A DNA stretch of 64,000 nucleotides from Delphinapterus leucas (GCF_002288925.2 NW_022098076.1:68181323-68245322); one strand, 5' to 3'. Shown: positions 12,323 through 25,125, counted from the first letter of the stretch. The notes: generated by a model from the letters alone, not told the origin. Translations and numbers: made by a program.

Positions 12323-12713
12323 AATAATGAAAAAACAAAAAAACTCGTTCTGAAGGACCTAGGGGCAGGACAGGAATAAAGACACAGACATAGAGAATGG
12401 ACTTGAGGATACGGGGAGGGGGAAGTGTAAGCTGGGACATAGTGAGAGAGTGGCACGGACTTATATATACTACCAAACGTAAAATAGATAGCTAATGGGA
12501 AGCAGCCGCATAGCACAGGGAGAGCAGCTTGGTGCTTTGTGACCAGCTAGAAGGGTGGGATAGGGATTGTGGGAGGGAGGGAGACGTAAGAGGGAAGAGA
12601 AAAAAGTACATAAAAAATAAAATTAAAATTAAAAAATTTTAAAAGATAATATCCTAGAAGATATTGTAAAGCAATTATACTCCAATAAAGATCATAAAAA
12701 AAAGTCTATTATG

Positions 12714-13864
12714 AAGCATTAATATTATCATGTTAGAAATTACTAGAAGAAACTAATGCATATAATGAATGTAGGAAGTTTATTAAATTTCATTCTTTGG
12801 AAATATTGGCAAACCACTGTTAATATTTATGTTGCTTAATATTTAAGAAGCAGTAAAAATAAGCCCTTTTCATGTTTTCTTTAAACAAACTTATTTTTCA
12901 GTCTATCCAGAGTCAATTTCTCTGTATATCTCACTGCAATTCAGCCACAAGATTTTTACGTTTCAGTTCCCAAGTGAATTCCAATTTTACTAGACCTTCT
13001 GGTCCCTTTCTTTTCTTCCTTCTTCCTCTCCCTCATTCCCTCCTTATTGTCCCCCCCCCTTCTAAAGTCTCCATTCACTAAGACTAATTAAAATGGTTGA
13101 AAAGTAACTTCAGCAATCTAGGCCTTGGGTAACTGCAAGTGTTAGGAATCCAAAGGAGAACTATATTCCATAAAACCATCAACCACAGCAATATTTGTAT
13201 TTTTATTTAATCATTTTTATTATCTGTTTAATTTGGGTACTTGATTATTTTATAAATAGTTCAAAGGTAGTATTTTGTTTAACAATAAATTTTCTATGTA
13301 AAAACTTTTTTTTAAGTTTTTGCAAAGCGAATCATCAGCATCATCTTTTTTGGGAGGATATATATATATACATAATGGATTTCTTTTAAGAATGTCCCGT
13401 CTGTATTTTTCCATCTCCAATAAGGGCACAATCAGATCAACTGCAGCAGGAATGCGGTGAGTTATTTGGAAGAGGATTTCTACCTTGTTGTGGCTGGCAA
13501 ACCCTGGGGTGCTTTACTAAGGCAGAAAGCTCTTTCTCTGAAGTTTTTAGGAACTGAATGAGTAACTTGTCTGGGAACAATGCCATCTTGAAATCTGAAG
13601 GACAGGCCTGAATTTCCAGATCATCTAATACATTCTATCTCACCACATGCTTATCAAACTTTCAATGTATTCACTGATGGCCAGCCTCATACAAAACACT
13701 GAAATCATCAACATGTGACTTGCTTGCTTTTCTCTGCAGTGCAGTATTACTTATAGAATTACCTGAATCCTTACCAGGCAACTGGTGCTCTCATCTCCCA
13801 AAGCCTGTGAGCCATCCACTATGGGAAACATTAAGTGAATTAGCATCACCCTACATAGCCTTCT
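12714..13864. other. Unassigned AT-rich stretch
   Basis: No gene or named repeat was recognised. There is a pyrimidine-rich tract with a C9 run near 13052, a short (TA)n at about 13361-13370, and short domain-less open frames at 12872-13081 and 13195-13389. Confidence 0.5.
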
Positions 13865-13995
13865 CTAATACACAAATACTTACATAATTACACTGAATTC
13901 TCACAAAACAACCTTTGAGGAAGATATTCTTCCCATTTTGCAACAGGGGAATAAAGCTTATTCAAGGCAAACCAGCTGACTCCAAATCTGTTCCT
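13865..13995 (-). repeat. MIR-like SINE fragment, antisense
   Basis: It resembles the reverse complement of the MIR core: 'cacaaaacaacctttgagga', 'agatattcttcccattttgc' and 'aataaagcttattcaaggca'. It is partial and strongly diverged. Confidence 0.45.
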
Positions 13996-14279
13996 CTTGC
14001 TAACAAACTAAGTTTTTCTATATTGTCCAATAACTCCCATAAATTGACCACAAAAGATGGCCAATTGGGATTTTACAGACACGACTGCAGAGCAAGGCAG
14101 GGAAATTGTTTTAGAGTAGGGGGATAGGAAAAACTTTTCCCAGCACTCCTCTGACCGTGTCTGAGGCCAGGATTTCAGATTTCTCTGAAATATAGTAGTC
14201 TCCCCTAATCCATGGGGGATAATTTCCAAGACCCCCAGTGGATGCCTGAAACTGCAGATTGTACTGAACCCTATTTATA

Positions 14280-14504
14280 CAGTGGACCCTTGAAATCAGG
14301 GATCTGGGGCGCCAGCCCCTGCACAGTTGAAAATCCACCTATAAACTTACAGTTGAACCTCCGTATCCACGGTTCTGCATCCGTGGATTCAACCAAGCAA
14401 GGATTCCGCTAACCATGTAGTACTGCAGTATATATTTATTGAAAAAAAAACCACGTATAAGCAGATGTGCACAGGTTAAACCCATGTTGTTGAAGGGTCA
14501 ACTG
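14280..14504. mobile_element. MER8-like MITE nested in the Tigger element
   Basis: The terminal inverted repeats are 'cagtggacccttgaa' at 14280 and, reversed at the right edge, 'cagttgacccttcaa'. The insert is flanked by TA on both sides (14278-14279; 14505-14506), the target duplication expected for Tc1/mariner-type elements. The Tigger sequence continues on both sides. The assignment to MER8 is from memory of the family ends. Confidence 0.75.
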
Positions 14505-14789
14505 TACTATGCTTTTTCCTATACATATATACCTATGATAATCTAATTGAAAAATTAGGCCTGTAAGAGATTAACAATAATAACTAATAATGAAATAGAA
14601 CAATTATAGCAATATACTGTAATAAAAGTTATGTGAATATGGTCTCTGTCTTAAAATATCTTATTGTACAAATTTAATGTCTTTTCTGTCTTAATTAATC
14701 ACGTATCATGCACCATCACTGTAATTTTTGCAGTTTGAGGTCAACAGCAAAACTAGTAAGAATTTCTTTTTTCCTTCTTCACAATTTCA

Positions 14790-14958
14790 CAACTAGAAGA
14801 TTCATTCTTTCTGTAGATCTTAGCAACTTCAGCATCTGATTTTTTTCTTTCCTTATGAAGTAGAGAACTTTCACCTTTTCACTTAAAGGAAGCACTTTGC
14901 AGCTCCTCTTGGGCGTATCTGAATTGCCAGCGTCACTATTCTTGTGCTTTGAGGCCAT
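14790..14958 (-). pseudogene. Tigger transposase N-terminal remnant
   Basis: From the ATG at 14958 (minus strand) the reading begins MASKHKNSDAGNSDTPKR, then continues 'LPLSEKVKVL' and 'RKEK', where a frameshift in an A-run breaks it. This is the start of the pogo-like transposase, whose N-terminal CENP-B-type helix-turn-helix binds the element ends. The catalytic DDE part is absent. Confidence 0.75.
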
Positions 14959-15229
14959 TATTAAGTAGAATAAAGGTTAGCTGAACACAAGCACAGCAGT
15001 TGATCTGAGATCTGCTAAGTGACTAACGGGGTCATATGCTGGACAAAGGGATGATTCACATACCATACAGGACAGCACCAGATTTCATCAAGCTATTCAT
15101 AATGATGTGCAATTTAAAATTAATGAATTGTTCATTTCTAGAATTTTCCACGCAACATTTTCAGACTATGGTTGACCGGGGGTAACTGAAATCATGGAAA
15201 GCGAATCCATGGATAAGGGAGGACTACTG

Positions 15230-16727
15230 CAATGGCCTTTGTGCTAGGTGGTTCACTTGCATGGCAGTCTGAATCTTGTAGAAAAACAGCAGCTATTCTT
15301 ACCTCAGCAAGTTACTCTCCCCCCGATCCCCTGCCATTTTGCTCACGACCAAAATAGATCATTCCTTAAATCTCATCACTCACTTACTCCACAAATATTA
15401 AGAAATAGGAAAGGAAGAGTCATACTATTCTACTTAGACTTTATAATTACTTTGAAATTTCTGCCTCAGCATCTTTGCTAGCACTTGTAAAGAAATATGG
15501 AGTAAAGTTTCATCAACCTTTGAATCATGCTTGTGTGTTTGCCTGATGATTCAAAAACTATTTTTCTGGAATGAAACTCTTTAACATTATGTATCAATAT
15601 ACACTTGGACAAATTCACTGATAAAAAATTTAGCATTTGTTAAACAGTTTTGCTTAGAATTTAAATTACACTTTTAAAATAGTTCAAATTAGTAGTCAAT
15701 GTTTATTAAATGATATGTTATTTATTTATTAAATATCATTACTAACTGATGTCATGTATAGTAAGTGCTTGGCCCAGGGTCTGACACAGAGTAATAGTAA
15801 AATAAAAGTTATCATTATTTTTTTAAGTCTACAGAGCATAATCCTATGTACTCTTTATCTTGTTAACTTTTATATTTCTGTGCCCATGGTAATTTGATCC
15901 ATTACTGTTTTTTGAAAAGACACTTTGCAATAGTAAAAGAACTGAAGTTAAAATACATATAAAGTAATATTGCAGTATTAAGATATGCTTACTATCTGTT
16001 TTACTCTTAGATCCTATCTATTGCAACTCCGTTGTAGAATCTTCATATTAATCTTGATTTTCTTTAACATTAAAAAAGATTTATCAATATTTCCAAAAGA
16101 CCATGGGGATTAATGGATTGAGTGAAACCCTTTGCTTATTCTGTTCGAGTCACTCAACAAAAATGATTTTTTAAAATAATTCTGATTATAATTCTGTAGA
16201 TGTGTCACCAACATTAGATTATGTGCTACTGGAGGGAAAAGATTTTATTTTAGTAATTTCTACATTCATTTACTCATTTATTCATTTAATAATTATTTAT
16301 TACAAACTTATCATGCGCTAGCTTCCAACTACACTGGAATCCAAGCATTTATCTATATTTTCTTCATGACCACAAGGCTCCCATTAATCAATATCTATTG
16401 CATAGACTCTCATAACAGACTCCTAAGTGTTCTTCCTACCCACAAGAAAGCTTTGGGTTAATTTATGCCTATCTTTAGCAGGAGATATGTTAATAGGAAG
16501 TTGATTCATTAATTTTCTCAACCACCTTCCTTGTAAGAAATCAGTCTGTTAATTTCTTTGGATATAGCTATAGGTATATACAGATATTTATATATGGAAA
16601 GAGAGAGGAGAGACAGACAGACAGATAGACAAAAACACTAAGTGGCAAGAATTAAGAGAAAGGAGGACCATTAAAGTTATTTGAGTGAATAAAACATTTA
16701 ACAATACTGAGGGAAGAAATATAATAG
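15230..16727. other. Unassigned AT-rich stretch
   Basis: No gene was recognised. The sequence at 15755-15830 ('agtaagtgcttggcccaggg') resembles a MIR 3' end but is too short to call. There is a purine-rich GA/ACAG simple tract near 16598-16630. Confidence 0.45.
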
Positions 16728-17114
16728 AGTTCTAGGTTAATTCTCTTTTTATTTTAACATCTTTATTGGAGTATAATTTCTTTATAATGTTGTGTTAGTT
16801 TCTGCTGTATAACAAAGCGAATCAACCATACATATACATGTATCCCCATATCCCATCCCTCTTGGGTCTCCCTCCGACCCTCCCTATCCCACCCCTCTAG
16901 GTGGTCACAAAGCACCGAGCTGACCTTCCTGTTCTATGTGGCTGCTTCCCACTAGCTACCTATTTTACATTTGACAGTGTATATATGTCAATGTCACTCT
17001 CTCACTTTATCCCAGCTTACCCTTCCCCCTCCCTGGGTCCTCAAGTCCATTCTCTATGTCCACGTCTTTATTCCTGTCCTGCCCCTAGGTTCTTCAGAAC
17101 CTTTTATTGTTTTT

Positions 17115-20100
17115 TAGATTCCATATATATGTGTCAGCATACAGTATTTGTTTTTCTCTTTCTGACTTACTTCACTCTGTATGACAGACTCTAGGTCCAT
17201 GCACTTCACTACACAATAACTCAATTCCATTTCTTTTTATGGCTGAGTAATATTCCACTGTATATATGTGCCACATCATCTTTATCCATTCATCTATCGA
17301 TGCACACATAGGTTGCTTCCATGTCCTGGCTATTGTAAATATTGCTACAATGAACATTGTCGTACATGATTCTTTTCGAATTATGGTTTTCTCAGGGTAT
17401 GTGCACAGGAATGGGAGAGCTGGGTCATATGGTAGTTCTTTTTTCAGTTTTTTAAGGAACCTCCATACTGTTTTCCATAGTGGCAGTATCAATTTACATT
17501 CCACCAACAGTGCAAGAGGGTTCCCTTTTCTCCACACCCTCTCCAGCATTTTTTCTCTGTAGATTTTTTGATGATGGCCATTCTGATAGGTGTGAGGTGA
17601 TACCTCATTGTAGTTTTGATTTGCATTTCTCTAGTGATTAGTGATGTTCTGCATTCTTTCATGTGTTTGTTGGCAATCTGTATATCTTCTTTTTGAAGTC
17701 TCTATTTAGGTCTTCCGCCCATTTTTGGATTGGGTTGTTTGGTTTTTTGATATTGAGTTGCATGAGCTGCTTGTAAATTTTGGAGGTTAATCCTTTGTCA
17801 GTTGCTTCATTTACAAATATTTTCTCCCATTCTAAGGGTTGTCTTTTGGTCCTGTTTATGGTTTCCTTTGCTGTGCAAAACATTTTAAGTTTCATTAGGT
17901 CCCATTTTTTCTTTTTGGTTTTGTTTCCATTTCTCTAGAAGGTGGGTCAAAAAGGATTTTGCTGTGATTTATGTCATAGAGTGTTCTGCCAATGATTTCC
18001 TTTAAGAGTTTGATAGTGTCTGGCCTTACATTTAGGTCTTTAATCCATTTTGAGTTTATTTTTGTGTATGGTGTTAGGGAGTGTTTTAATTTCATTCTTT
18101 TACATGTAGCTGTCTAGTTTCCCCAGCACCACTTATTAAAGAGGCTGTCTTTTCTCCATTGTATATTCTTGACTCCTTTATCAAAGATAAGGTGCATGGG
18201 TTTATCTCTGGGCTTTGTATCCGGTTCCATTGATCTCTATTTCTGTTTTTGCGCCAGTACCATACTGTCTTGATTACTGTAGCTTTGTAGTATAGTCTGA
18301 AGTCAGGGAGCCTGATTCCTCCAGCTCCGTTTTTCCTTCTCAAGATTGCTTTGGCTACTCGGGGTCTTTTGTGTTTCCATACAAATTGTGAAATGTTTTG
18401 TTCTAGTTCTGTGAAAAATGCCAGTGGTAGTTTGATAGGGATTGCATTGACTGTGTAGATTGCTTCAGGTAGTATAGTCATTTTCACAATGCTGATTCTT
18501 CCAATCCAAGAACATGGTATATCTCTCCGTCTGTTTCTATCATCTTTAATTTCTTTCATCAGTGTCTTATAGTTTTCTGCATACAGGTCTTTTGTCTCCT
18601 TAGGTCGGTTTATTCCTAGGTATTTTATTCTTTTGTTGCAATGGTAAATGGGAGTGTTTCTTAATTTCTCTTACAGATTTTTCATCATTAGTGTAAAGGA
18701 ATGCAAGAGATTTCTGTGCATTTATTTTGTATCCTGCTACTTTACCAAATTCATTGGTAAGCTCTAGTAGTTTTCTGGTAGAATCTTTAGGATTCTCTAT
18801 ATATAGTATCATGTCATCTGCAAACAGTGACAGTTTGCCTTCCTCTTTTCCGATTTTATTTTATTTCTTTTGCTTCTCTGATTGCTGTGGCTAAAACTTC
18901 CAAAACTATGTTGAATAATAGTGGCGAGACCAGGCAACATTGTCTTGCTCCTGACCTAAGTGGAAGGAGTTTCAGTTTTTCACCACTGAGAACGATGTTG
19001 ACTGTTGCCTTGTCATATATGGCCTTTATTATGTTGAGGTAAGTTCCCTCTGTTCCTACTTTCTGGAAGGTTTTTATAATAAATCGGTGTTGAATTTTGT
19101 TGAAAGCTTTTTCTGCATCTATTGAGATGATCATATGGTTTTTATCCTTCAGTTAGTTAATATGGTGCATCACACTGATTGATTTCCGTATATTGAAGAA
19201 TGCTTGCATACCTGGGATAAGCCCCACTTGATTATGGTGTACGAACCTTTTCATGTGCTGTTGGATTCTGTTTGCTAGTATTTTTTGAGGATTTTTGCAT
19301 CTATGTTCATCAGTGATATTGGCCTGTAGTTTTTGTTTTTTGTGACATCTTTGTCTGGTTTTGGTATCAGGGTGATGGTGGCCTCGTAGTACGAGTTTGG
19401 GAGTGTTTCTCCCTCTGCTATATTTTGGAAGAGTTTGAGAAGGATAGGTGTTAGATCTTTTCTAAATGTTTGGCAGAATTCTCCTCAGAAGGCATCTGGT
19501 CCTGGGCTTTTGTTTGTTGGAAAATTTTTTAATCACGGTTTCATTTTCAGTGCTTGTGATTGGTCTGTTTATATTTTGTATTTCTTCCTGATTCAGTCTC
19601 AGATGGCTGTGCTTTTCTAAGAATTTGTCCATTTCTTCCAGGTCGTCCATTTTATTGGCATACAGTTGCTTGTAGTAGTCTCTCGTGAGCCTTTGTCAGT
19701 TGTTACTTCTACTTTTTCATTTCTAATTCTGTTGATTTGAGTCGTCTGCCTTTTTTTCTTGATGAGTCTGGCTAATGGTTTATCAATTTTGTTTATCTTC
19801 TCAAAGAACCAGCTTTCAGTTTTATTGATCTTTGCTATTGTTTCCTTCATTTATTTTCCATTTGTCTTTGATCTGATCTTTATGATTTCTTTCCTTCCGC
19901 TAACATAGGGATTTTTTTGTTCTTCTTTCCCTAATTGTTTTAGGTGTAACGTTAGGTTGTGTATTTGAGATTTTTCTTGTTTCTTGAGGTAGGATTGTAC
20001 TGCTATAAACTTCCCTCTTAGAACTGCTTTTGCTGCATCCCATAGGTTTTGGGTCGTCCTGTTTTCATTGTCATTTGTTTCTAGGAAGTTTTTGATTTCC

Positions 20101-20888
20101 TCTTTGATTTCTTCAGTGGTCTCTTGGTTATTTAGTAGCATATTGTTTAGCATCCATTTGTTTGTATTTTTTCAGTTTTTTTCCAGTAATTGATATCTAG
20201 TCTCATAGCGTTGATCAGAAAAGATACTTGATATGATTTCAATTTTCTTAAATTTACCAAGGCTTGATTTGTGACCCAAGATATGCTGTTTTCTGGAGAA
20301 TGTTCCATCTGCATTTGAGAAGAAAGTGTATTCTGTTGTTTTTGGTTGGAATGTCATATAAATATCAAGTCCATCTTGTTTAATGTATCATTTAAAGCTT
20401 GTGTTTCCTTGTTTATTTTCATTTTGTATGAACTGTCCATTGGTGAAAGTGGGGTATTAAAGCCCCCTAATAGTATTGTGTTACTGTCGATTTCCCCTTT
20501 TAAGGCTGTTAGCATTTACCTTATGTTTTGAGGTGCTCCTATGTTGGGTGCATAAATATTTACAATTGTTATATTTTTTCTTTGATTGATCCCTTGATCA
20601 TTATGTAGTGTCTTTGTCTCCTGTAATAATCTTTATTTTAAAGACTATTTTGTCTGATATGAGAAGTGCTACTCCAGCTTTCTTTTGATTTCCATTTGCA
20701 TGGAATATCTTTTTCCATCCCCTCACTTTAAGTCTGTATGTGTCCCTAGGTCTGAAGTGGGTCTCTTGCTGACAACATATATACGGATCTTGTCTTTGTA
20801 TCCATTCAGCCAGTCTATGTCTTTTGGTTGGAGCATTTAATCCATTTACATTTAAGGATGTTATCATTATGTATGTTCCTATGACCAT
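17115..20888 (-). pseudogene. L1 C ORF2, inactivated
   Basis: The start at 20888 (MVIGTYIMITSLNVNG) opens the endonuclease, with 'QETHFRPRD' following. The frame stops near 20601. RT segments are scattered on the minus strand over 20357-18092 (for example '[15 protein letters not shown]' at 19134). The catalytic FADDM region maps near 18820-18800. The C-terminal part ('YSAIKRNGIELL') ends near 17172-17115. It has all the usual ORF2 domains in order, but many stops and frameshifts. Confidence 0.9.
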
Positions 20889-20944
20889 TTTCTTAATTGT
20901 TTTGGGTTTGTTATTGAAGGTCTTTTCCTTCTCTTGTGCTTCCT

Positions 20945-21830
20945 GCATAGAGAAGTCCCTTTAGCATTTGTTGTAAAGCTAGTTTGGTGTTGCTAAATTC
21001 TCTTTAACTTTTGCTTGTCTGTAAAGGTTTTCTCTATCAAATCTGAATGAGGTCCTTGCTGGGTAGAGTCATCTTGGTTGTAGGTTTTCCCTTTAATCAC
21101 TTTAAGTATGACCTGCCACTCCCTTCTGGCTTGCAGAGTTTCTTCTGAAGATCAGCTCTTAACCTTATGGGGATTCCCTTGTACGTTATTTGTTGTTTTT
21201 CCCTTGCTGCTTCTAATATTTTTTCTTTGAATTTAATTTTCAATAGTTTGAATAATATGTGCCTTGGCATGTTTTTCCTTGGATTTATCCTGTATGGGAC
21301 TCTCTGTGCTTCCTGGACTTGCCTATTTCCTTTCCCATATTAGGGAAGATTTCAACTATAATCTCTTCATATATTTTCTCAGTCCCTTTCTTTTCCTCTT
21401 CTTCTTCTGGGAACCCTATCATTCGAATGTTGGTGTGTTTAATGTTGTCTCAGAGGTCTCTGAGACTATCCTCAATTCTTTTCATTCTTTTTTCTTTTTT
21501 CTGCTCTGTGGCAGTTATTTCCACTATTTTATATTCCAGCTCTCTCATCCGTTCTTCTGCCTCAGTTATTCTGCTATTGATTCCTTCTAGAGAATTTTTG
21601 ATATCATTTGTTGTGTTGTTCCTCATTGTTTGTTTGCTCTTTAGTTCTTCTAGGTCCTTGTTAAACGTTTCTTGTCTTTTCTCCATTCTCTTCCTAAGAT
21701 TTTGGATCATCTTTACTATCATTACTCTGAATTATTTTTCAGGCAGACTGCCTATTTCCTCTTCATTAGTTTGGCCTGGTGGGTTTCTACCTTGCTCCTT
21801 CATCTGCTGTGTGTTTCCCTGTCTTCTCAT
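20945..21830 (-). pseudogene. L1 C ORF1, inactivated
   Basis: The start codon is at 21830-21828 (minus), giving MRRQGNTQQMKEQG. The best-preserved block is 21722-21450, with 'MIVKMIQNLRKRMEKRQE' and the coiled-coil 'ITEAEERMRELEYK'. A stop follows near 21447. The C-terminal RNA-binding part continues in other frames toward 20950. The long plus-strand open frame 21259-22050 is an antisense shadow of this region and not a gene. Confidence 0.88.
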
Positions 21831-22329
21831 TTTACTTAACTTACTGTGTTTGCGGTCTCCTTTGCACAGGCTGCAGGTTCATAGTTCCCATTGTTTTTGG
21901 TGTCTGCTCCCAGTGGGTAAGGTTCATTCAGTGGGCTGTGAAGGCTTCCTGGTGGAGAGGACTAGTGCCTGTTTTCTGGTGGATGAGGCTGGATCCTGTC
22001 TTTCTGGTCGGCAGGACCACATCCGGTGGTGTGTTTTGGGGTGTCTGTGAACTTAGTATGACTTTAGGCAGCCTCTCTGCTAATGGGTGGGGCTGTGTTC
22101 CTGTATTGCTAGTTGTTTGGCAGGGGATGTCCAGCACTGGAGCTTGCTGGTCTTTGAGTGGATCTGGGTCTTAGCATTGAGACAGAGATCTCTCTGAGAG
22201 CTCTCACTGATTGATATTATGTGGAGCCAGGAGGTCTCTGGTGGTCCAATGTCCTGAACACAGCTGTCCCACTTCAGAGCCTCAGGCCTGACACCCGGCT
22301 GGAGCACCAAGACCCTGTCAGCTGTACGG

Positions 22330-23635
22330 CTCAGAAGACAAGGGAGAAAAAAATGAAAGAAAAAAAATAAAATAAATAAACTTATTAAAATAAAAAAATT
22401 ATTAAAATAAGAAAATAATTAGAAAAATAAAGAAGAGAGCAACCAAACCGATAAACAAATCCACCAATAATAACAAGCCCTAAAAACTATACTAAGATGA
22501 ACATAAAAATCAGAAACTAGTCAGTCACATACAGTAAACCCCAAGTCTACAGTTGTTCCCAAAGTCCACCACCTCAATTTTGGGAAGATTTGTTGTCTAT
22601 TCAGGTATTCCACAGATGCAGGGTATCTCAAGTTGATTGTGGGGATTTAATCCGCTGCTCCTGTGGCTGCATGGAGAAATTTCCCTTCCTCTTGTTTGTT
22701 CGCACAGCTCCTGGGGTTCAGCTATGGACTTGGCCCCGCCTCTGCATGTAGGTTGCCCTCTGGCATCTGTTCTTCATCCAGACAGGAGGGGATTAAAGGA
22801 GCGGCTGATTAGGGGGCTCTGGCTCACTCAGGTTGGGGGGAGGGAGGGGTATGGAATACGGGTCGAGCCTACAGTAGCAGAGGCCAGCATGATGTTGCGA
22901 AAGCCTGAGGCATGCCGTGTGTTCTCCCGGGGAAGTTGTCCCTGGATCATGGGATCCTGGCAGTGGTGGGCTGCACAGGCACCCAGAAGGGGAGGTGTGG
23001 ATACTCACCTGTGCTTTCACACAGGATCCTTGGTGGCTGCAGCAGCAGCCTTAGCGTTTCATGCCCTTCTCTGGTGTCCACACTGATCTCAGCAGCTCAC
23101 GCCTGTCTCTGAAGCTCGTTTATGTGGTGTTCTGAATCTCCTCTCCTCACACACCCCAAAACAATGGTCTCTTGATGCTTAGGCAGTTTCAAACCTTTTC
23201 CCAGATTCCCTCCCAGCTAGCTGTGGCGTAGTAGTCCCCTTCAGGCTGTGTTCACACAGCCAACCCCAGTCCTCTTCCTGGGATCTGACATCCGAAACCC
23301 GAGCCTCAGCTCCCAGCCCCGCCCACCCTGGTGGGTGAGCAGACAAGCCTCTCAGGCTGGTGAGTGCTGGTCGGCACCGATCCTCTGTGTGGGAATCTCT
23401 CTGCTTTGCTCTCTGCACTCCTGTTGCTGCTCTCTCCTCGGTGGCTCTGAAGCTTCCCCGGCCCCCTCCCCCCCCCGCCCATCCCTGGTTTCCACTAGTG
23501 AAAGGGCTTTCTGGTGTGTGGAAACTTTTCCTCCTTCACAGCTCCCTCCCACTGGTGCAGGTCCCATCCCCACTCTTTTGTCTCTGTTTCTTCTTTTTTC
23601 TTTTGCCCTACCCAGGCACGTGGGGAGTTCCTTGC
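22330..23635 (-). other. L1 C 5'UTR segment with GC-AG intron borders
   Basis: On the minus strand the segment begins right after AAAAG with GCAAGG (23635 downward). It ends with a T-rich tract and TCTTCTGAG (22330). It is about 1306 nt long. The same borders in L1 B enclose 1395 nt. This is the stretch precisely absent from L1 A. In the genome it is ordinary L1 5'UTR DNA and contains the GC-rich promoter part. Confidence 0.75.
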
Positions 23636-23799
23636 CTTTTGGGAGGTCTGAGGTCTTCTGCCAGCATTCAGTAGGTGTTCTGTAGGAGATGTTCCACATG
23701 TAGATGTACTGTTGATGTATTTGTGGGGAGGAAGGTGATCTCCACGTCTTACTACTCTGCCATCTTGAAGGTCCTCTATATCAGTTCTAGGTTATTTCT

Positions 23800-24439
23800 A
23801 TTCACTTTTGTAAGAAAGATCTCAATTAAACAAATACATATAGGAATGCTCAATAAAAATATCATCATCACTTAATTGGTTAGAGTGTACTTATAAAATG
23901 TACCTGAAGGATAATTACAGTGAATTTTGAAAAGAAAGAGTGGTTACTGAGTCCAGTTATGGTCAAGAGAAAATAACACTGGAGGATATATTTTACTTTG
24001 TTTGCTTTAAAGCAGAAAGTGTACTTGATGTATGTCCAAAGAGGTGTCTAGCTGATTGTTATAAAATGGGGGACATAGGCTATAAGAATGATAAATATTT
24101 ATAGTGTTGAACAGATATGGAAATGGAAAACTACATTCATGGCACTGAGCCCTTTCACCATATGACAATATCTGTTTTGAAAATAATTTAAAAACATCAT
24201 GACTTTAAAGAAAGTAGTTAGGGGAAGTATTTTATATTTACATATAAATTTCTATTAAACAATATTTTGTATATTTTTTTCATACTTTTAATTCAGTGTG
24301 TACTATTTTATTTTACAGTAATTTATGTAATATGTGGGAATAGAAAATATAAATAATTAAAATAAAAATCCTTTTTATTGCATGAAATAAATCTTATATA
24401 TCATGAATATTTTTCCCTCTATTACAAATTCAAGACAGA
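23800..24439. other. Spacer between divergent L1 copies, unassigned
   Basis: AT-rich sequence with no gene or named repeat. It separates the 5' ends of L1 C (minus) and the MIR/L1 relics that precede L1 B. Confidence 0.5.
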
Positions 24440-24660
24440 CTACAAGTCAAGACCCTGAGCTCTGAAGTCAGAAATTCTGGAATTAAATTCTGCTGCTTAC
24501 TACTTGTATGCTCTTACTTACTCAACTTCTCTAAGATTTAATTGCCTTATAAATATAGTGAGATAATCAAAGTACCTGCCTGATAGGACTGATGTACAAA
24601 CTAATGGGATTATGCATACAATACCTAGCACTGTGCCTAGTATATACTAATGCTCATTAT
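24440..24660 (+). repeat. MIR SINE relic
   Basis: The order fits MIR: 'accctgagctctgaagtcag', 'gaattaaattctgctgctta', 'ctcaacttctctaagattta', then 'acctagcactgtgcctagta'. It is old and diverged but collinear. Confidence 0.75.
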
Positions 24661-24905
24661 TTTTTATCATTTTAATGGCTACATATTATGTCATTATATT
24701 GTTATACTCGAATTTATTTAATCAGTCCACCTGCATTGTCACTTATGTTGCTTCCACATTTTGTCATTATTACCAAAGCTACAATGAACACTCTTATTGC
24801 AAAATATTTATCATTCTTATTTTGTATGTACTCCTATGTGTAGATGGAATTGCTGGTCAAAGGCATGTACATTTGTAGAGTTTTTAGTCATTTATATTTG
24901 GTTCA
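24661..24905 (-). repeat. Old L1 3' fragment, antisense
   Basis: It reads as the reverse complement of old L1 ORF2/3' sequence: 'aatggctacatattatgtca', 'ctacaatgaacactcttatt', 'gatggaattgctggtcaaag'. L1 B inserted just downstream. Confidence 0.65.
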
Positions 24906-25125
24906 GGAAAGAACAAACAAGAGAGAGAAAAAAAAAAGGTCCCTTAGTGGTAGAAAGATATATGCCTGATAAAATTTTAACTCCAGAGACCTTCAAGATG
25001 GCAGAGGAATAAGACATGGAGATCACCTTCCTCCCCATAAATACATCAAAAATACATCTACATGTGGAACAACTCCTACAGAACACCTACTGAACCCTGG
25101 CAGAAGACCTCAGACTTCCCAAAAG

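Larger units (their letters stand above)
6916..12703 (+). mobile_element. L1 copy A: near full-length LINE-1 with spliced-type 5'UTR
   Basis: The order is L1 5' end, shortened 5'UTR, ORF1, ORF2, 3'UTR and poly(A). The 5' edge matches L1 B (24983) and L1 C (about 23775, minus). At 7058/7059 the sequence jumps from 'cttcccaaaag' to 'ctgtgtgactgacaggg', skipping a segment present in B (25126-26520) and C (23635-22330). The 3' end has the 'caattatactccaataaag' terminus and a short A tract. ORFs are broken by stops and frameshifts, so it cannot move by itself. The TSD brackets 6596-12703. Confidence 0.93.
14193..15229 (-). mobile_element. Tigger1-like DNA transposon, internally deleted
   Basis: Terminal inverted repeats of Tigger type are visible: 'tagtagtctcccctaatcc' at the left edge and 'ggataagggaggactactg' at the right. 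TA-type target bases are visible only at the left (14191-14192). Read on the minus strand, it has the 5'UTR, a start codon at 14958-14956 and the N-terminal transposase frame, then jumps to the 3' end ('taatctcttacaggcc'). The body of the transposase is missing, so it is non-autonomous. A second element is nested inside (14280-14504). Confidence 0.85.
16745..23782 (-). mobile_element. L1 copy C: near full-length LINE-1 (minus)
   Basis: The insertion is bounded by a 17-bp TSD with one mismatch (16728-16744 and 23783-23799, 'agttctaggtta...ttct'). The poly(A) tail reads as T-rich sequence at the left edge, and the L1 5' end ('gaccttcaagatggcagag' on the minus strand) is at the right. At about 7.04 kb it holds the complete layout: 5'UTR (to about 21831), ORF1, ORF2 and 3'UTR. 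It retains the 5'UTR segment missing in L1 A. Its ORFs are broken. Confidence 0.95.

Noticed and set aside
21259..22050. 263-codon plus-strand open frame
   Set aside because: It is the antisense of L1 C ORF1 and late 5'UTR. The real coding sense is minus.
23248..23699. Overlapping 104-145-codon frames on both strands
   Set aside because: They lie in the GC-rich L1 C 5'UTR, which is non-coding.
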